The notes below the pieces were generated by a model. The model was not told where the DNA came from and did no database searches. It saw only the letters and a program-made list of their open reading frames with translations. The position numbers were made by a program, and so were the translations under genes. Positions 8,498 through 18,168 of a stretch of 43,547 nucleotides of DNA are shown here, piece by piece; the first letter of the stretch is position 1, and every line of letters starts with the position of its first letter. Source of the DNA: a bacterium (GTDB taxonomy: Bacteria; Auribacterota; UBA3054; JAAYZF01); NCBI GenBank assembly GCA_012514975.1, contig JAAYZF010000196.1, forward strand, positions 1 to 43,547. The letters are read 5' to 3'.

Positions 8498-10120
8498 ATG
8501 GCGGCAGTCCCGTACATCACCGTCTCGGACAACCTGTGCATCGAGCAGGTGCCTGATGCATGCGGCCTTGTCGTCTTCGGCGCGACCGGCGACCTGACGC
8601 ACCGGAAGCTTCTTCCCTCGCTCTTCGGCCTGCAGTGCAAGAGGCTCCTGCCGGCGCAGTTCTTCCTCCTGGGCTGTGGGCGTACGGCATTGTCGGACGA
8701 GTCGTTCCGTGCGTCCGTGCGTGACACGCTTCGCGCCCTCCCGGAGAACGATGAGGGCATGGTCGCCTCCTTTTGCGCGCGATGCTGGTACCAGCAGGGG
8801 GTCTATGACTCGCCGGCGCTGTATGCGGCGCTGCGCGACCGCATGCGCGGGCTTCACGCCGCGAACGGCACGCACGGCAACACCGTGTTCTACCTCTCCA
8901 CGCCCCCGTCCGTCTATGGCGCCATCGTCGCCCGCCTCGGCGCCGCGCGCCTTGCAGCGGAGCACGAGGACGGCAACGGCTGGATGCGCGTCATCGTCGA
9001 GAAGCCGCACGGAAGAGACCTTGCCACCGCGCGCGAGCTTGCACGCGCCCTGCGCGTGGCGCTCGCCGAGACGCAGATATACCGCATTGACCACTACCTC
9101 GGCAAGGAGACCGTCCAGAACATCCTGATCTTCCGGTTCGCCAATGCGGTCTTCGAGCCGCTGTGGAACCGTCAGTACATTGACAACGTACAGATCACCG
9201 CCGCCGAATGCATGGGTGTCGAGCACCGCGCGGGGTACTTCGAGCAGGCGGGCATGCTGCGCGACTTCTTCCAGAATCACCTGCTGCAGATGCTTGCGCT
9301 GGTGGCGATGGAGCCGCCCGCCTCGTCGGAGGCGCCGCGCATGCACGACGGCAAGGCGCAGTTGCTGCGTTCGCTCCGCCCGTTCGATCCGGCGACCCTC
9401 GAGCAGCAGATCATACGCGGCCAGTACGCGGCGGGCACGGTCAGGAACATGACGGCGCCGGGCTACCGGGACGAGCCCGGCGTGGCGGGGTCGTCGATCG
9501 TGGAGACGTACGTCGCCGCCCGGCTGTTCATCGACAACTGGCGGTGGCAGGGGGTGCCGTTCTACCTGCGCGCGGGCAAGCGCCTCCCGCGACGGTGCAG
9601 CGAGATCGCCGTCACGTTCAAGCACGTGCCGCATTCCGTGTTCCAGCCGCTGCAGCCTGAGAATCTCGCGCCCAACGCGCTCGTGTTCAACGTCCAGCCC
9701 GACGAGGGCATCGCCCTGTCGATCCAGGCGAAGCATCCGGGCCCGCGGCTGTGCATGAGCACGCTCACCATGAATTTCAGCTATCGTTCCGTGTTCCATG
9801 CCGACCCGCCGGAGGCATACGAACGCCTTCTGCTGGACTGCATGCTGGGCGACCAGACGCTGTTCATCCGCGAGGACAGCGTCGAGACCACCTGGTCGCT
9901 CCTTCAGCCCGTGCTGGACACATGGCGTGTGTGTTCGGCCGAACACCAGCTCCATTCCTACGCGGCCGGCTCCTGGGGGCCCGATGCGGCTGACGCGTTG
10001 CCGGCGCTCGACGGGCGGCAGTGGCGTGCGCTGTGCGTCGAGCATCCGTGCGAGGAATGCAGACTGACGCGCACCACGGCTCCCGGGTGCAGTGCGATCT
10101 CCAAGGGCAGTGCGCCATGA
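8498..10120 (+). CDS. zwf: Glucose-6-phosphate 1-dehydrogenase
   Basis: It catalyses the first, NADP-reducing step of the oxidative pentose phosphate pathway. The 540-residue protein has the dinucleotide-binding motif [15 protein letters not shown] near the N-terminus, [11 protein letters not shown], and the substrate-binding signature [21 protein letters not shown]. It also has [15 protein letters not shown] and the C-terminal [16 protein letters not shown]. It is a little longer than the usual 490-510 residues, mainly at the C-terminus. The ATG at 8498 is chosen because the family begins about 20-30 residues before the GATGD loop and a promoter sits directly upstream. A longer frame to 8402 would place the promoter inside the gene. 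Its stop overlaps the start of a sensor kinase gene. The pgl and gnd genes are not nearby, while rpiB of the same pathway is 18 kb away. Confidence 0.94.
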   Translation: MAAVPYITVSDNLCIEQVPDACGLVVFGATGDLTHRKLLPSLFGLQCKRLLPAQFFLLGCGRTALSDESFRASVRDTLRALPENDEGMVASFCARCWYQQGVYDSPALYAALRDRMRGLHAANGTHGNTVFYLSTPPSVYGAIVARLGAARLAAEHEDGNGWMRVIVEKPHGRDLATARELARALRVALAETQIYRIDHYLGKETVQNILIFRFANAVFEPLWNRQYIDNVQITAAECMGVEHRAGYFEQAGMLRDFFQNHLLQMLALVAMEPPASSEAPRMHDGKAQLLRSLRPFDPATLEQQIIRGQYAAGTVRNMTAPGYRDEPGVAGSSIVETYVAARLFIDNWRWQGVPFYLRAGKRLPRRCSEIAVTFKHVPHSVFQPLQPENLAPNALVFNVQPDEGIALSIQAKHPGPRLCMSTLTMNFSYRSVFHADPPEAYERLLLDCMLGDQTLFIREDSVETTWSLLQPVLDTWRVCSAEHQLHSYAAGSWGPDAADALPALDGRQWRALCVEHPCEECRLTRTTAPGCSAISKGSAP

Positions 10121-13107
10121 ACGCCACAGACAAGCATACACCCGCCTGTTGCGGCTGGATGACATGGCTGGTCGTCGCCCTCGGCGTCCTGCTCAGCCTG
10201 AGCGCGTTTGTCGTCCTGCATCGTGCTGAGCGGAACCTTGTGGAAGCCGAGGCCGAGCGTGCCGGTTTCGCCTGCGTCCAGGCAGCCAAGCGCGCAGTTG
10301 ACCGCTACATCCAGACACTCGAAGCCATGCGCGCCCTGTACTATTCGAGCGAAATGGTCACGCGCGACGAATTCGAGCTGTTTGCCCGCCAGGAGCACCT
10401 CTGGCATGCGGACACCGCCGTGCTCGGCTGGGCGCCCCGTGTTCCCGCTTCAGAGCGCGCGCAGTATGAAGCTGCCGCGCAGCGCGACGGCCTTGCCAGT
10501 TTCTTCATCAGTGAACTCACCGCGGAGAGCGCATGCGTCCCAGCGTCCCGCCGCGACACCTACTACCCGGTCTATTACATCCACCCGCCGGAGACGCACA
10601 AGCGCCTGCTTGGTTTCGACATTGCGAGCGAACCCGTTCGCTGCCGGGCGTACGAGAGCGCGCGTGACAGCGGCATGAGCGCCATCACTCCGCCGCTCCC
10701 TCCTCTGCACGACCAGGCGCCGGCCCGCGGTGTCACCATGTTCATGCCCCTGTACCGCGGACGCTGCATTCCCGGGACGATTGATGCCAGGCGCGCGGAA
10801 TTCATGGGATGCGTGCTCGCGCGTCTCGACTGCGCTGCCGTCATGGCCGCCGTGGCACGCGAATCGAGCGCCGGCGCGCTCTACTTCCGCGTGACCGATC
10901 CACGGGCGGAGGCGGGCGGGGAGGATGTCTACCGCGGCTCCCCGCTGCGGCCGGACGCTGCGGCGCCGAAGCCGGACACCTGGTTCCTTGCTCCCGTGCT
11001 CGTCCACACGTACCAGATACCCGTGGCCGACGCCGTGTGGAGCGTTGAGGTCATGCCGGTCGCCCCGTTGCGCCTCGATGCCGCACGCCGTCATTCATGG
11101 CTGGTGCTTGCCATCGGGCTGCTTGTCACCGCACTCGTCGCCTCGCATCACCGGGACACGGAATTCCGGAGCCGCGAGCTCGAACGCAGCAACCAGATGC
11201 TCCGCGGCGAGATCGCCGACCGCCAGCGCGCCGAGGCGGTCGTCGCCTCGAGCGAGGAGCGCTACCGCATGCTGTTTGCCCTGTCCCCGAGCGGCATCCT
11301 GCTCGAGAACGCCGAGGGCGTCATCCTGGACGCAAACCCCGCGCTGTGCGCTTCCTTCGGCTACACCCGCGATGAGCTCGTGGGCGCAGACGTCAGCATG
11401 TTTGTCCCCGGTGACGGCGCGGGCATCGTCAAGGCACACATTGCACGCATCCTTGCCGGGGAAACACTCCACCATGAGGTCTGCAACATCCGCAAGGACG
11501 GCACGCTCTGCGACATGGAACTGCTGGAGACGAAGGCTACGCTGCCCGGCGGCGCCGAATGCATCCTTGTCGTTGCCAATGACATCAGCACTCGGAAACG
11601 CGCGGAAGAGCAGTTGCGCCGCAGCGAAGAGCGCATGCGCGCCATCCTCAGCGCCCAGCCGGACCTGATGTTCAGGCTCAAGCGCGACTCCACCTGTGTC
11701 GATTTCCATTCGATCTCGCAGGAGCTTCTGCTTTCGCCGGAGGAATTCCTTGGCAAGCGGTTCTGCGACGTGCTCCCGCCAGCCATTGCGCGCATGACGC
11801 TCGAGCACATCGAGCGCGTGTTCGACAAGGGAGGGGTCTCGGTCTACGAATACACCCTTCCGGCGCACGGCGGGAACCGTGTCTTCGAGGCACGCATGGT
11901 CGTGAGCGGCCCCGACGAGGTGCTCGCCATCGTGCGGGATGTCACCGACACGCGCCACCGCGATCAGGAGACTGCCAGGACGCAGCGGCTCGAATCCCTC
12001 GGCCTCCTCGCCGGCGGCATCGCCCATGACTTCAACAACATCCTGACGACCATACTCGGCAACATCTCGCTGGCGAAGATGGCGGACTCGTGGAGCGAGG
12101 AGGACCGGCAGCGGCTCCTCGCAGACGCGGAACGCGGCGCGGCACGCGCAAAAGACCTTACGCAGCAACTGCTCACGTTCGCCAAGGGCGGCATGCCCGT
12201 CAAGCAGTCTGCCTCGCTTGCCGAGATTCTCACGGAGGCTGCAACATTTGCCCTTCGCGGTTCATCCTCGCGCCATGACGTGCGCTTTCCCCCCGGCCTC
12301 TGGCACGCGGAAGTCGATCCCGGGCAGATCGGCCAGGTCGTTCACAATCTCGTCATCAACGCCGACCAGGCGATGCCGAACGGCGGTGTGGTCTCCATCA
12401 ACGCGGAGAACATACTCCTTGACGAGCAGAGCATCCTGCCGCTCAAGCCGGGGCCCTACGTGCATATCAGCGTCTCAGACACGGGGCTTGGCGTGCCGCC
12501 CGAGCACCTCGAACGCATTTTCGACCCCTATTTCACGACCAAGCAGAAGGGCAGCGGCCTCGGCCTTACCACCGTCTTCTCCATCATCAAGAAGCACGGC
12601 GGACACATCGCCGTCGAGTCCTGCGTCGGCGCCGGCACGACCTTCCATATCCACGTCCCCGCGCTCCCGGAAAGCGACACCGGCGCCGCCATCTCCGCCC
12701 CGGCGCCTGCCCGGGTCGAGGCATTCCACAGCCGCATCCTTGTCATGGACGACGAGGAATCAATCCGCGCGGTTGTCTCGCTGATGCTTAACAAGGCGGG
12801 ATGCCGAGTGCAAGGCGTGCGCGACGGCGGTGAAGCCATCGCCGCGTTCACCGCGGCTAAAGACGCCGCAGACCCCTTCGACGTGGTGCTCCTTGACCTC
12901 ACCATCCCGGGCGGAATGGGCGGCAGGGAAACACTTGCGAAACTCAGGGAACTCGATCCGCACGTCAAGGCCATTGTCTCCAGCGGGTATTCCAATGACC
13001 CTGTCCTCGCCTCGTACCGGGAGTATGGCTTCGCCGGCGTCGTCGCCAAACCCTTCCGCCAGGAAGACCTTCTCAATGCCATAGGCGCTGTGCTCGCGGC
13101 GGGCTGA
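10117..13107 (+). CDS. Hybrid sensor histidine kinase: CHASE, two PAS, HisKA/HATPase, receiver
   Basis: This 996-residue membrane sensor starts with an ATGA overlap on the zwf stop, so the two are probably translationally coupled. Transmembrane helix 1 spans about 15-35. An extracytoplasmic CHASE domain spans about 40-280, with [15 protein letters not shown] and [12 protein letters not shown] typical of the family. Helix 2 is about 326-345. Two PAS domains follow (about 385-500 and 510-630). The kinase core has phospho-acceptor H637 in [17 protein letters not shown], an N-box with [14 protein letters not shown], and G-boxes with [16 protein letters not shown]. The C-terminal receiver has acceptor D927 in LLDLTIPG and the VAKPF signature. 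No separate response regulator or output gene is adjacent. The ligand is unknown. Coupling to zwf suggests, but does not show, a link with carbon or redox state. Confidence 0.9.
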   Translation: MNATDKHTPACCGWMTWLVVALGVLLSLSAFVVLHRAERNLVEAEAERAGFACVQAAKRAVDRYIQTLEAMRALYYSSEMVTRDEFELFARQEHLWHADTAVLGWAPRVPASERAQYEAAAQRDGLASFFISELTAESACVPASRRDTYYPVYYIHPPETHKRLLGFDIASEPVRCRAYESARDSGMSAITPPLPPLHDQAPARGVTMFMPLYRGRCIPGTIDARRAEFMGCVLARLDCAAVMAAVARESSAGALYFRVTDPRAEAGGEDVYRGSPLRPDAAAPKPDTWFLAPVLVHTYQIPVADAVWSVEVMPVAPLRLDAARRHSWLVLAIGLLVTALVASHHRDTEFRSRELERSNQMLRGEIADRQRAEAVVASSEERYRMLFALSPSGILLENAEGVILDANPALCASFGYTRDELVGADVSMFVPGDGAGIVKAHIARILAGETLHHEVCNIRKDGTLCDMELLETKATLPGGAECILVVANDISTRKRAEEQLRRSEERMRAILSAQPDLMFRLKRDSTCVDFHSISQELLLSPEEFLGKRFCDVLPPAIARMTLEHIERVFDKGGVSVYEYTLPAHGGNRVFEARMVVSGPDEVLAIVRDVTDTRHRDQETARTQRLESLGLLAGGIAHDFNNILTTILGNISLAKMADSWSEEDRQRLLADAERGAARAKDLTQQLLTFAKGGMPVKQSASLAEILTEAATFALRGSSSRHDVRFPPGLWHAEVDPGQIGQVVHNLVINADQAMPNGGVVSINAENILLDEQSILPLKPGPYVHISVSDTGLGVPPEHLERIFDPYFTTKQKGSGLGLTTVFSIIKKHGGHIAVESCVGAGTTFHIHVPALPESDTGAAISAPAPARVEAFHSRILVMDDEESIRAVVSLMLNKAGCRVQGVRDGGEAIAAFTAAKDAADPFDVVLLDLTIPGGMGGRETLAKLRELDPHVKAIVSSGYSNDPVLASYREYGFAGVVAKPFRQEDLLNAIGAVLAAG

Positions 13108-13113
13108 CCGCGC

Positions 13114-13131
13114 CTGCCGGCGGCCCGGCAG
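13114..13131. terminator. Hairpin between convergent genes
   Basis: CTGCCGG, a CGGC loop and CCGGCAG form a perfect 7-bp stem in the 26-bp gap between the sensor kinase stop and the stop of the oppositely oriented TPR transferase. There is no T tract on either side, so termination may be weak or Rho-assisted. Confidence 0.45.
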
Positions 13132-13133
13132 CG

Positions 13134-15095
13134 CTACCACGCGTGCCTTCCTGCGCTTTGCTGCTCGACCCACGCGCGGTTCGCCGCCGCCTTCGGGCTG
13201 GGCGACACGCGGAGCACCGTGTCCCACGCGGCGAGCGCCTCGTCATAGCGGCGCAGACACTGCAGTGTGTATGCGCGGTTGAACAGCGAATCCGTGTCGT
13301 CCGGATGGCGCGCGAGCCATTCGTCGTACAATGCCAGCGCCTGGAGATGGAGGCCTGACGAGAGGTAGCTGAGGCCGAGATGGAGGATCAGCTCCCTGTC
13401 GTCCGCAAGCGTCCGCCGGGCGTGCTCCAGATCGGCCGCCGCTTCGGCATGGCGGCCGAGCTTGTAGTACGCAATGCCGCGCAATTTGCGGAAGGGCGCG
13501 CTCTCGGGCTTGTCCGTGATGATCCCGTCGAGCGGGCCTATCGACTCGGCGTACATACCGCGCTTCTGCAGGTCGTACACCAGCCAGGTGACCACCGCGC
13601 CGTGCTTCGAGTCGAGCTGGTAGGCGTGGCGGAAGTGGCTGTCCGCGTCCGCGTCGCGGCCCATTGCCCGGTAGAGGATGCCCAGGTTGATGTGGACGTA
13701 GAGATAGTCCGGCCAGAGCCGCCTGCATTCCAGGAAGTGCTCTTCAGCCTTCTCGTAGTTGCCCCGGGCCATGTATTCGAGCCCGAGGTTCATCTGCGCG
13801 CGTCCGCTCGACGGCGCATGTTCGACGGCGACCTGCCAGAGGCGAAGGTTGTCCGCCCAGATGGCGTTTTCGGCGCGTGACGCGTGAATGTACCACGCGG
13901 CCGCGACGGCGCAGAAGCCCGCGCAGGCAATCCCGGCGGCGCGCGGTGTCCACACGCGTGCCAGCGCCTTCCACGCATGCCCGAGCAACGCCGCGGCGGC
14001 AACGCACACGCCCGGCAGCGCGATGTACGGCCGGTGGTAGTTGATCGGCTGGTTAAGATCAGTAAAGGTCTGCTCGGGAATCAACGCGATGAAATACCAG
14101 AGCAGGCCGAACGTCACCACGGGCAGCCGCCGCCTTCCGCAGAGGACCAGTGCGTACAGCGAGGCGAGCGTGCCGATGGCGAGCAGGCTGCGCGGGTCGC
14201 TCACCGCCGTCACGCCGAAGTCCACCGGATCGATCGGAAACGCGGTCGGGAAAAGAAACTGCCTGAGGTAATGGACCTGGCCGCGCGCGTGCGTCGCAAG
14301 CTTGTCCGCCAGCGTGCCTGAGGTGAACACGGGCGCGAGCGCATCCATGCCGATGAACAACTTGACGCGCAAAGCGTACAACAGCACAACCGCGGCAAAC
14401 AGCGCGACCGGCACAACGCGCCGGGCGCGGCTCACCGGCGCCGCCGCCCTGCCCCAGTCCCATGCCTCGTACGCGATGAACAGCAGGCCGAGCGTGCCGC
14501 CGATGTCCTTGCTCATCACGCTCAGCACCATGCACGCGCAGACGGGCACATACCACGCCCAGTGCCGCGTCCGTGCGTGCAGGTAGAGCGCAAAGCCCAG
14601 CAGATAGAACAGCGTTGCCAGGGATGCCGCGCGGCACATCGTGTAGTTCACCGTCTCCGCGTTGACCGGCGCGACGACGAACCATGCCGCGCCGGCGCAC
14701 GCCGCGAGCATCGCCGGCAGCGCATCCGCGCCCAGCCACTCGCGCACGAGCCGGCGTGCTATGAGCCAGATCAACATGCCGCACACGATGTGGATGGCGA
14801 GATTGACCGCGTGATATCCATACGGGCGGAGCTCGCACACGGCGTAGTTCAGCGCGAGCGAGAGCGTGAAGACCGGGCGGTATGTCAGGTTGTTCCTGCT
14901 CGAAGAGAAGGTCGTGGTGTCGTGGAAGAAACGGGGGATGTTCTTCAGGGACCTGATCGCGTAGTTCGAGACGAGCACGTGGCTGTCGTCAAAATAGAAC
15001 CCGTTCGCCAGCGAGTTCGAAAAGGCGAGCACGCCGAGACAGGCGATGCCGGCAAGACAGCCAAGCGTCAGAAGGCGGGTGCGCAACGCGTTCAT
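13134..15095 (-). CDS. TMTC-like membrane glycosyltransferase (GT-C fold) with C-terminal TPR repeats
   Basis: This is the last gene of the minus-strand glycosylation operon. The 653-residue protein has an N-terminal multi-pass half (about 1-400) and a TPR half (about 415-645, roughly six repeats). The first loop holds the acidic pair D36-D37 in GFYFDDSHV, the usual catalytic-loop feature of GT-C enzymes that use polyprenyl-phosphate sugars. YRPVFTLSLALNYAV, a further APVNAETVNY motif and MSKDIG match the pattern of TMTC and related bacterial TPR-mannosyltransferases. Eukaryotic TMTC1-4 proteins are O-mannosyltransferases with this same arrangement. The start at 15095 overlaps the upstream methyltransferase stop as ATGA, and an in-frame upstream methionine lies inside that gene. 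Substrate and sugar are inferred from family and neighbours only. Confidence 0.83.
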   Translation of the reverse strand: MNALRTRLLTLGCLAGIACLGVLAFSNSLANGFYFDDSHVLVSNYAIRSLKNIPRFFHDTTTFSSSRNNLTYRPVFTLSLALNYAVCELRPYGYHAVNLAIHIVCGMLIWLIARRLVREWLGADALPAMLAACAGAAWFVVAPVNAETVNYTMCRAASLATLFYLLGFALYLHARTRHWAWYVPVCACMVLSVMSKDIGGTLGLLFIAYEAWDWGRAAAPVSRARRVVPVALFAAVVLLYALRVKLFIGMDALAPVFTSGTLADKLATHARGQVHYLRQFLFPTAFPIDPVDFGVTAVSDPRSLLAIGTLASLYALVLCGRRRLPVVTFGLLWYFIALIPEQTFTDLNQPINYHRPYIALPGVCVAAAALLGHAWKALARVWTPRAAGIACAGFCAVAAAWYIHASRAENAIWADNLRLWQVAVEHAPSSGRAQMNLGLEYMARGNYEKAEEHFLECRRLWPDYLYVHINLGILYRAMGRDADADSHFRHAYQLDSKHGAVVTWLVYDLQKRGMYAESIGPLDGIITDKPESAPFRKLRGIAYYKLGRHAEAAADLEHARRTLADDRELILHLGLSYLSSGLHLQALALYDEWLARHPDDTDSLFNRAYTLQCLRRYDEALAAWDTVLRVSPSPKAAANRAWVEQQSAGRHAW

Positions 15096-15748
15096 GGGTC
15101 CACACCGGTTGTTGATGATGTACGCGCCCGTTTCCCCGCGAGCACGAACACCGAAAACGACAGCGGCCGGAACAGGCCGAAGTATCCCCGCGCCAGCCGC
15201 GCCAGCCCGGCCGTACGCAGACAACGGTCAAGCGCGCGGTTCGAGAAGAAGCGGATGTGCGGCCCCGTCGGGTCAAAGTGCCTGTCAAACCAGACAGCAA
15301 CGAGCACAAGGTTCTTGAGGAAGCCGTGATAGGGCGTGGTGATGAGCAGCCGGCCGCCGGGCTTGAGCACGCGGGCCATCTCGCGGAACAGGGCCTCCGT
15401 GTCGTACACATGTTCGATGACCTCGGTCGCGAGGATGAAATCGACCGAGGCATCCGCAAGCGGCAGCGGGGCGCCATCGGCGATGCGGTGGAACGCGGCA
15501 TGCGGCGCGGCCTTCGCCGCAAGGTCAAGCGCGGCCTGCGAGACGTCCACACCGGTGAAGCGCGCCTGTGGGTTCAACGCGCTCATGGCGCAGACGAACC
15601 GGCCGTCGCCGCACCCGACATCGAGGATGTGCACGCCCGGCTCGCGCGGGATGAACCGGCTGAGCTTCGGCCATTTGCGCTGGAAATCCTTCACCTGCGC
15701 GGCCGTCTCGAGCCAGTACCGTTCGTAGAAGGAGTGTGCGGTGGTCAT
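15092..15748 (-). CDS. Class I SAM-dependent methyltransferase
   Basis: The 218-residue protein has SAM-binding motif I ILDVGCGDGRFVCAMS, the acidic motif II in FTGVDVS, DFILATEVIEHVYD (motif IV region) and RVLKPGGRLLITTPYHG, as in Methyltransf_11 and UbiE-like enzymes. It starts with an ATGA overlap on the Alg13-like gene and ends in an ATGA overlap with the TPR transferase, so it is co-translated in the operon. Such enzymes in polysaccharide or glycan operons commonly methylate sugars, often at the non-reducing end. Here that role is inferred from context. The C-terminal basic tail is Ser/Thr-rich and not conserved-looking. Confidence 0.88.
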   Translation of the reverse strand: MTTAHSFYERYWLETAAQVKDFQRKWPKLSRFIPREPGVHILDVGCGDGRFVCAMSALNPQARFTGVDVSQAALDLAAKAAPHAAFHRIADGAPLPLADASVDFILATEVIEHVYDTEALFREMARVLKPGGRLLITTPYHGFLKNLVLVAVWFDRHFDPTGPHIRFFSNRALDRCLRTAGLARLARGYFGLFRPLSFSVFVLAGKRARTSSTTGVDP

Positions 15749-16221
15749 AGGGAGTCAAGGTATGCCTTCAGTGCGCGACAAATGCCGCTGTCTTCGACTG
15801 AGACGCGCTTGCATGTCCATGGCGTGCCGAGCGCCTCCAGAATGGCTTCATCGAGCGCGGCCGTGTCCTCGACCGCGGGCACGCCGTATCTTTCGCGCAG
15901 CGCCCGTGCGTGGAGGACCTGGTGGTCGTTGATGTGCTCGCCGCGGGCGGCCGTTCGCGGCACGAGAATGAACGGCGTGCCGCGCATGAGCAGCTCGATG
16001 ACCGTGCCGCTGCCGCAGTGCGTGACCACGAGCGCGGCGCGCGCCATGTCCGCCTCGAGCGACGGCGCGAAGCGGTACCACGCGGCGGCGCGCGGGTGGC
16101 ACGTCGAGTGGCCGGTCTGGATGACCACCTCGTGCTCCGGGTGTGCGGCGGCGAACGCGTCGAGCGCGGCTACCAGCCGGTTGAACGGCGCGTCATGAGT
16201 GCCCACGGTGCCGAGGATCAC
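15745..16221 (-). CDS. Glycosyltransferase catalytic subunit, Alg13/PssE-like
   Basis: This 158-residue protein is the C-terminal, UDP-sugar-binding half of a GT28-type enzyme. It opens with MILGTVGTHDAPFNRLV and contains VVTHCGSGTVIELLMRGTPFILVPR, followed by the GEHINDHQ segment, as in Alg13, PssE and the C-terminal half of MurG. It starts with GTG in a GTGA overlap with the Alg14-like gene, so the two subunits should be made in equal amounts and form one enzyme. In eukaryotes Alg13-Alg14 adds the second GlcNAc to the dolichol-linked sugar. In bacteria PssD-PssE adds glucuronic acid to an exopolysaccharide unit. Which sugar is used here cannot be told. Confidence 0.87.
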   Translation of the reverse strand: MILGTVGTHDAPFNRLVAALDAFAAAHPEHEVVIQTGHSTCHPRAAAWYRFAPSLEADMARAALVVTHCGSGTVIELLMRGTPFILVPRTAARGEHINDHQVLHARALRERYGVPAVEDTAALDEAILEALGTPWTCKRVSVEDSGICRALKAYLDSL

Positions 16222-16676
16222 AGCAGTCCTCCGTGAAATTCCGCGCGCGGGCCGTACGCGGCGAGCGTCTCCCTGTTCTGCACATAGAAGCGGTTCGAGA
16301 CCGGGTAGAGCAGCCGGCCCGTCAGCGTCGGCGTGTCGAACTGCGCGGTGATCTCGATGAACACGCGCCTGGCGCCGAAGAGCAGCGCCCAGAAGAACGC
16401 GATGAGCGCCGGCTCAGAGCCTGTCGAGACCACCACGTCCGGCCGCTCGCGCCAGAAGGCCCTCCACATGATCCACGCCGCCGGCAGGGCCTTGAGCACG
16501 TTGCGCGGGAAGTGCGGCACAAGGTACTTCCGGCACCCGAGCGCGCGCGTCCGCTCGCAGTCGTACGTGATCAGGAACCAGTTGTGCGCCTCGTACGCGG
16601 GCTTCATCAGCAGAAGCTCGGTCAGGTGTCCGCCGTGCGAGCACACAAGGCACACGGTGAGCTTTTGCGCGTTCAT
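16218..16676 (-). CDS. Membrane-anchoring glycosyltransferase subunit, Alg14/PssD-like
   Basis: The 152-residue protein begins MNAQKLTVCLVCSHGGHLTELLLM, the characteristic glycine-rich opening of Alg14/PssD, and continues with PDVVVSTGSEPALIAFFWALLFGARRVFIE. The ATG at 16676 shares its A with the TAA stop of the upstream GT2 gene. The frame stays open upstream but that part antiparallels conserved GT2 sequence and looks non-coding. It recruits the Alg13-like catalytic subunit to the membrane in known systems. With its partner it makes a complete split glycosyltransferase within this operon. Confidence 0.87.
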   Translation of the reverse strand: MNAQKLTVCLVCSHGGHLTELLLMKPAYEAHNWFLITYDCERTRALGCRKYLVPHFPRNVLKALPAAWIMWRAFWRERPDVVVSTGSEPALIAFFWALLFGARRVFIEITAQFDTPTLTGRLLYPVSNRFYVQNRETLAAYGPRAEFHGGLL

Positions 16677-17773
16677 TACCATCTGATCAACGGGTATGCC
16701 AGCTTCCAGTACAGCGCCAGCAGCGGGTTCGCCACGTGGCGCAACAGCGGGTTCTCGACGCGCGCGTCGGCGAAGACGACGCGCGGCGTCGCCAGGCGCA
16801 GCAGCTCGCGGTCGCTCACCGTGCGCAGCGCCTGCACGCGCTTCCGCTTCCGCAGCCAGTGGGCGAGGGCGCCCGGGCGGCACCAGTAGAACATCGCGCG
16901 CAGCTTCTCGCGCAGCCACCCCTGCGCCGTCGCCAGCACGAGCAGACCGCACTCCATCGTCACGCCCATCGGCAGGAGGAGCAGCAGCGTGCGCCAGCGG
17001 TAGTACAACAGCAGCACGGCCCAGCGGTTGCGTTCGAGGAAGTAGTACTTGCCCGCCGTGCGCGCGAAGTGATACTTGTGGAAGAACACCGCGTCGCGCA
17101 CGACCGCCGTGCGATACCCCGCGATGCGCAGCCGCAGGGAGTACTCGAGGTCCTCCTGGTAGAGGAAGAAACCCTCGTCAAGCATGCCAACCTCGCGGCA
17201 CACGCGCGTTCTCAAGAGCACCGCGCAGCCGCTTGCGGAGCCCGTTTCCTCGACCGTGTCCATGATGAGGTCCGCCCGGCGCGTCCGGTACTGTCCGCAG
17301 TGTCCAAAGCCGAGGTACTGGAAGGCCTGGCGCGCGGTGTTCACCAGGTGCGTCTCGGGATGAAGCAGGATGAGCGGCTGCGCGGCGCCAAGGCTCGCCG
17401 TGCGCTCCATCGCGTCGACGAGGCGACCGATGCAGCCCGCCTCGACGTACCCGTCGTCGTTGTGCAGGAAGACGTATTCACAGCCATGGCCGGCCGCCCA
17501 GGCGATGCCCGCGTTGACGCCCGCGCCGTACCCGCGGTTCTCCTGCTGCGCGAGAAGAGCCGTCTCGAGCGGCGACGCGCCTGCCTCCGCGGCAAGCGTG
17601 CGCTCGATGAAGCCGGCCGACGAGCCGTATCCGGGCGCGGGATTGTCGACCACCACCAGCGCCAGCCGCTCCGCCGGATACGCGCAGTGCAGCAACGCGC
17701 GCACGGCGTCCGGCAGGTGCTCGTCGCAGTGGTACGACACATAGATGACTGCCACGCGTGGAAGGATGCTCAT
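16676..17773 (-). CDS. Family 2 glycosyltransferase, rhamnosyltransferase-like
   Basis: This GT-A fold enzyme of about 365 residues shows VAVIYVSYHCDEHL, VVVDNPAPG (nucleotide-binding region), ENRGYGAGVNAGI, VFLHNDDGYV (the DxD-type metal site is NDDG here) and MLDEGFFLYQEDLEYSLRLRIAGY (the acceptor and base region). These match the WbbL/GT2 rhamnosyltransferase group. A C-terminal region with hydrophobic stretches after residue 240 probably associates with the membrane. The ATG at 17773 is listed. A GTG at 17782, in GTGA overlap with the DUF2304 stop, would add three residues and would match the overlap pattern of the operon. The upstream open frame beyond that is a shadow of DUF2304. Sugar donor and acceptor are unknown. 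Confidence 0.86.
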   Translation of the reverse strand: MSILPRVAVIYVSYHCDEHLPDAVRALLHCAYPAERLALVVVDNPAPGYGSSAGFIERTLAAEAGASPLETALLAQQENRGYGAGVNAGIAWAAGHGCEYVFLHNDDGYVEAGCIGRLVDAMERTASLGAAQPLILLHPETHLVNTARQAFQYLGFGHCGQYRTRRADLIMDTVEETGSASGCAVLLRTRVCREVGMLDEGFFLYQEDLEYSLRLRIAGYRTAVVRDAVFFHKYHFARTAGKYYFLERNRWAVLLLYYRWRTLLLLLPMGVTMECGLLVLATAQGWLREKLRAMFYWCRPGALAHWLRKRKRVQALRTVSDRELLRLATPRVVFADARVENPLLRHVANPLLALYWKLAYPLIRW

Positions 17774-17778
17774 TGCGT

Positions 17779-18168
17779 TCACGTGTGCGCATCGCGCCCG
17801 CTGTCCCGGCGCTCGAGCTCCCGCACCCTGAGTTCGAGCAGGGCGAGCGACTGCGCCAGATCCCGGTTCTTGTCTGACAGTGACGAGATGACGACGGAAA
17901 ACTGGATCAGGATGAGCAGGTGCGCCATGAGCAGGATCAGCAGCAGCGCCGAGGGCGAATACGCAATGCCGATCATCGCGCTCAACGAGTCCATCGCCGT
18001 GCGCGAGACGGAGAAGAACAGGAACGCGACGCCGAAGAACAACCAGAGCAGCGAGTACTCGATCCGCAGATGCTTCGAGCGCATCAGGTGGAAGACAAAC
18101 AGCAGGAAACACAGGCTGGCGATCACGCCGATGTACTGGATGCGTACGATGTCGACAGGCGGAGTCAT
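17779..18168 (-). CDS. DUF2304 membrane protein
   Basis: The 129-residue protein has three hydrophobic segments (about 10-28, 38-56 and 68-92), then a charged, coiled-coil-like tail (about 93-129). The central EYSLLWLFFGVAFLFFSVSR and the final heptad-like LSDKNRDLAQSLALLELRVRE pattern are typical of DUF2304. Genes of this family usually follow a DPM1-like GT2 gene, as here, where its ATG overlaps the GT2 stop (ATGA). A role as membrane partner of the sugar-phosphate synthase is a reasonable inference, and no biochemical function is established to my knowledge. Confidence 0.84.
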   Translation of the reverse strand: MTPPVDIVRIQYIGVIASLCFLLFVFHLMRSKHLRIEYSLLWLFFGVAFLFFSVSRTAMDSLSAMIGIAYSPSALLLILLMAHLLILIQFSVVISSLSDKNRDLAQSLALLELRVRELERRDSGRDAHT

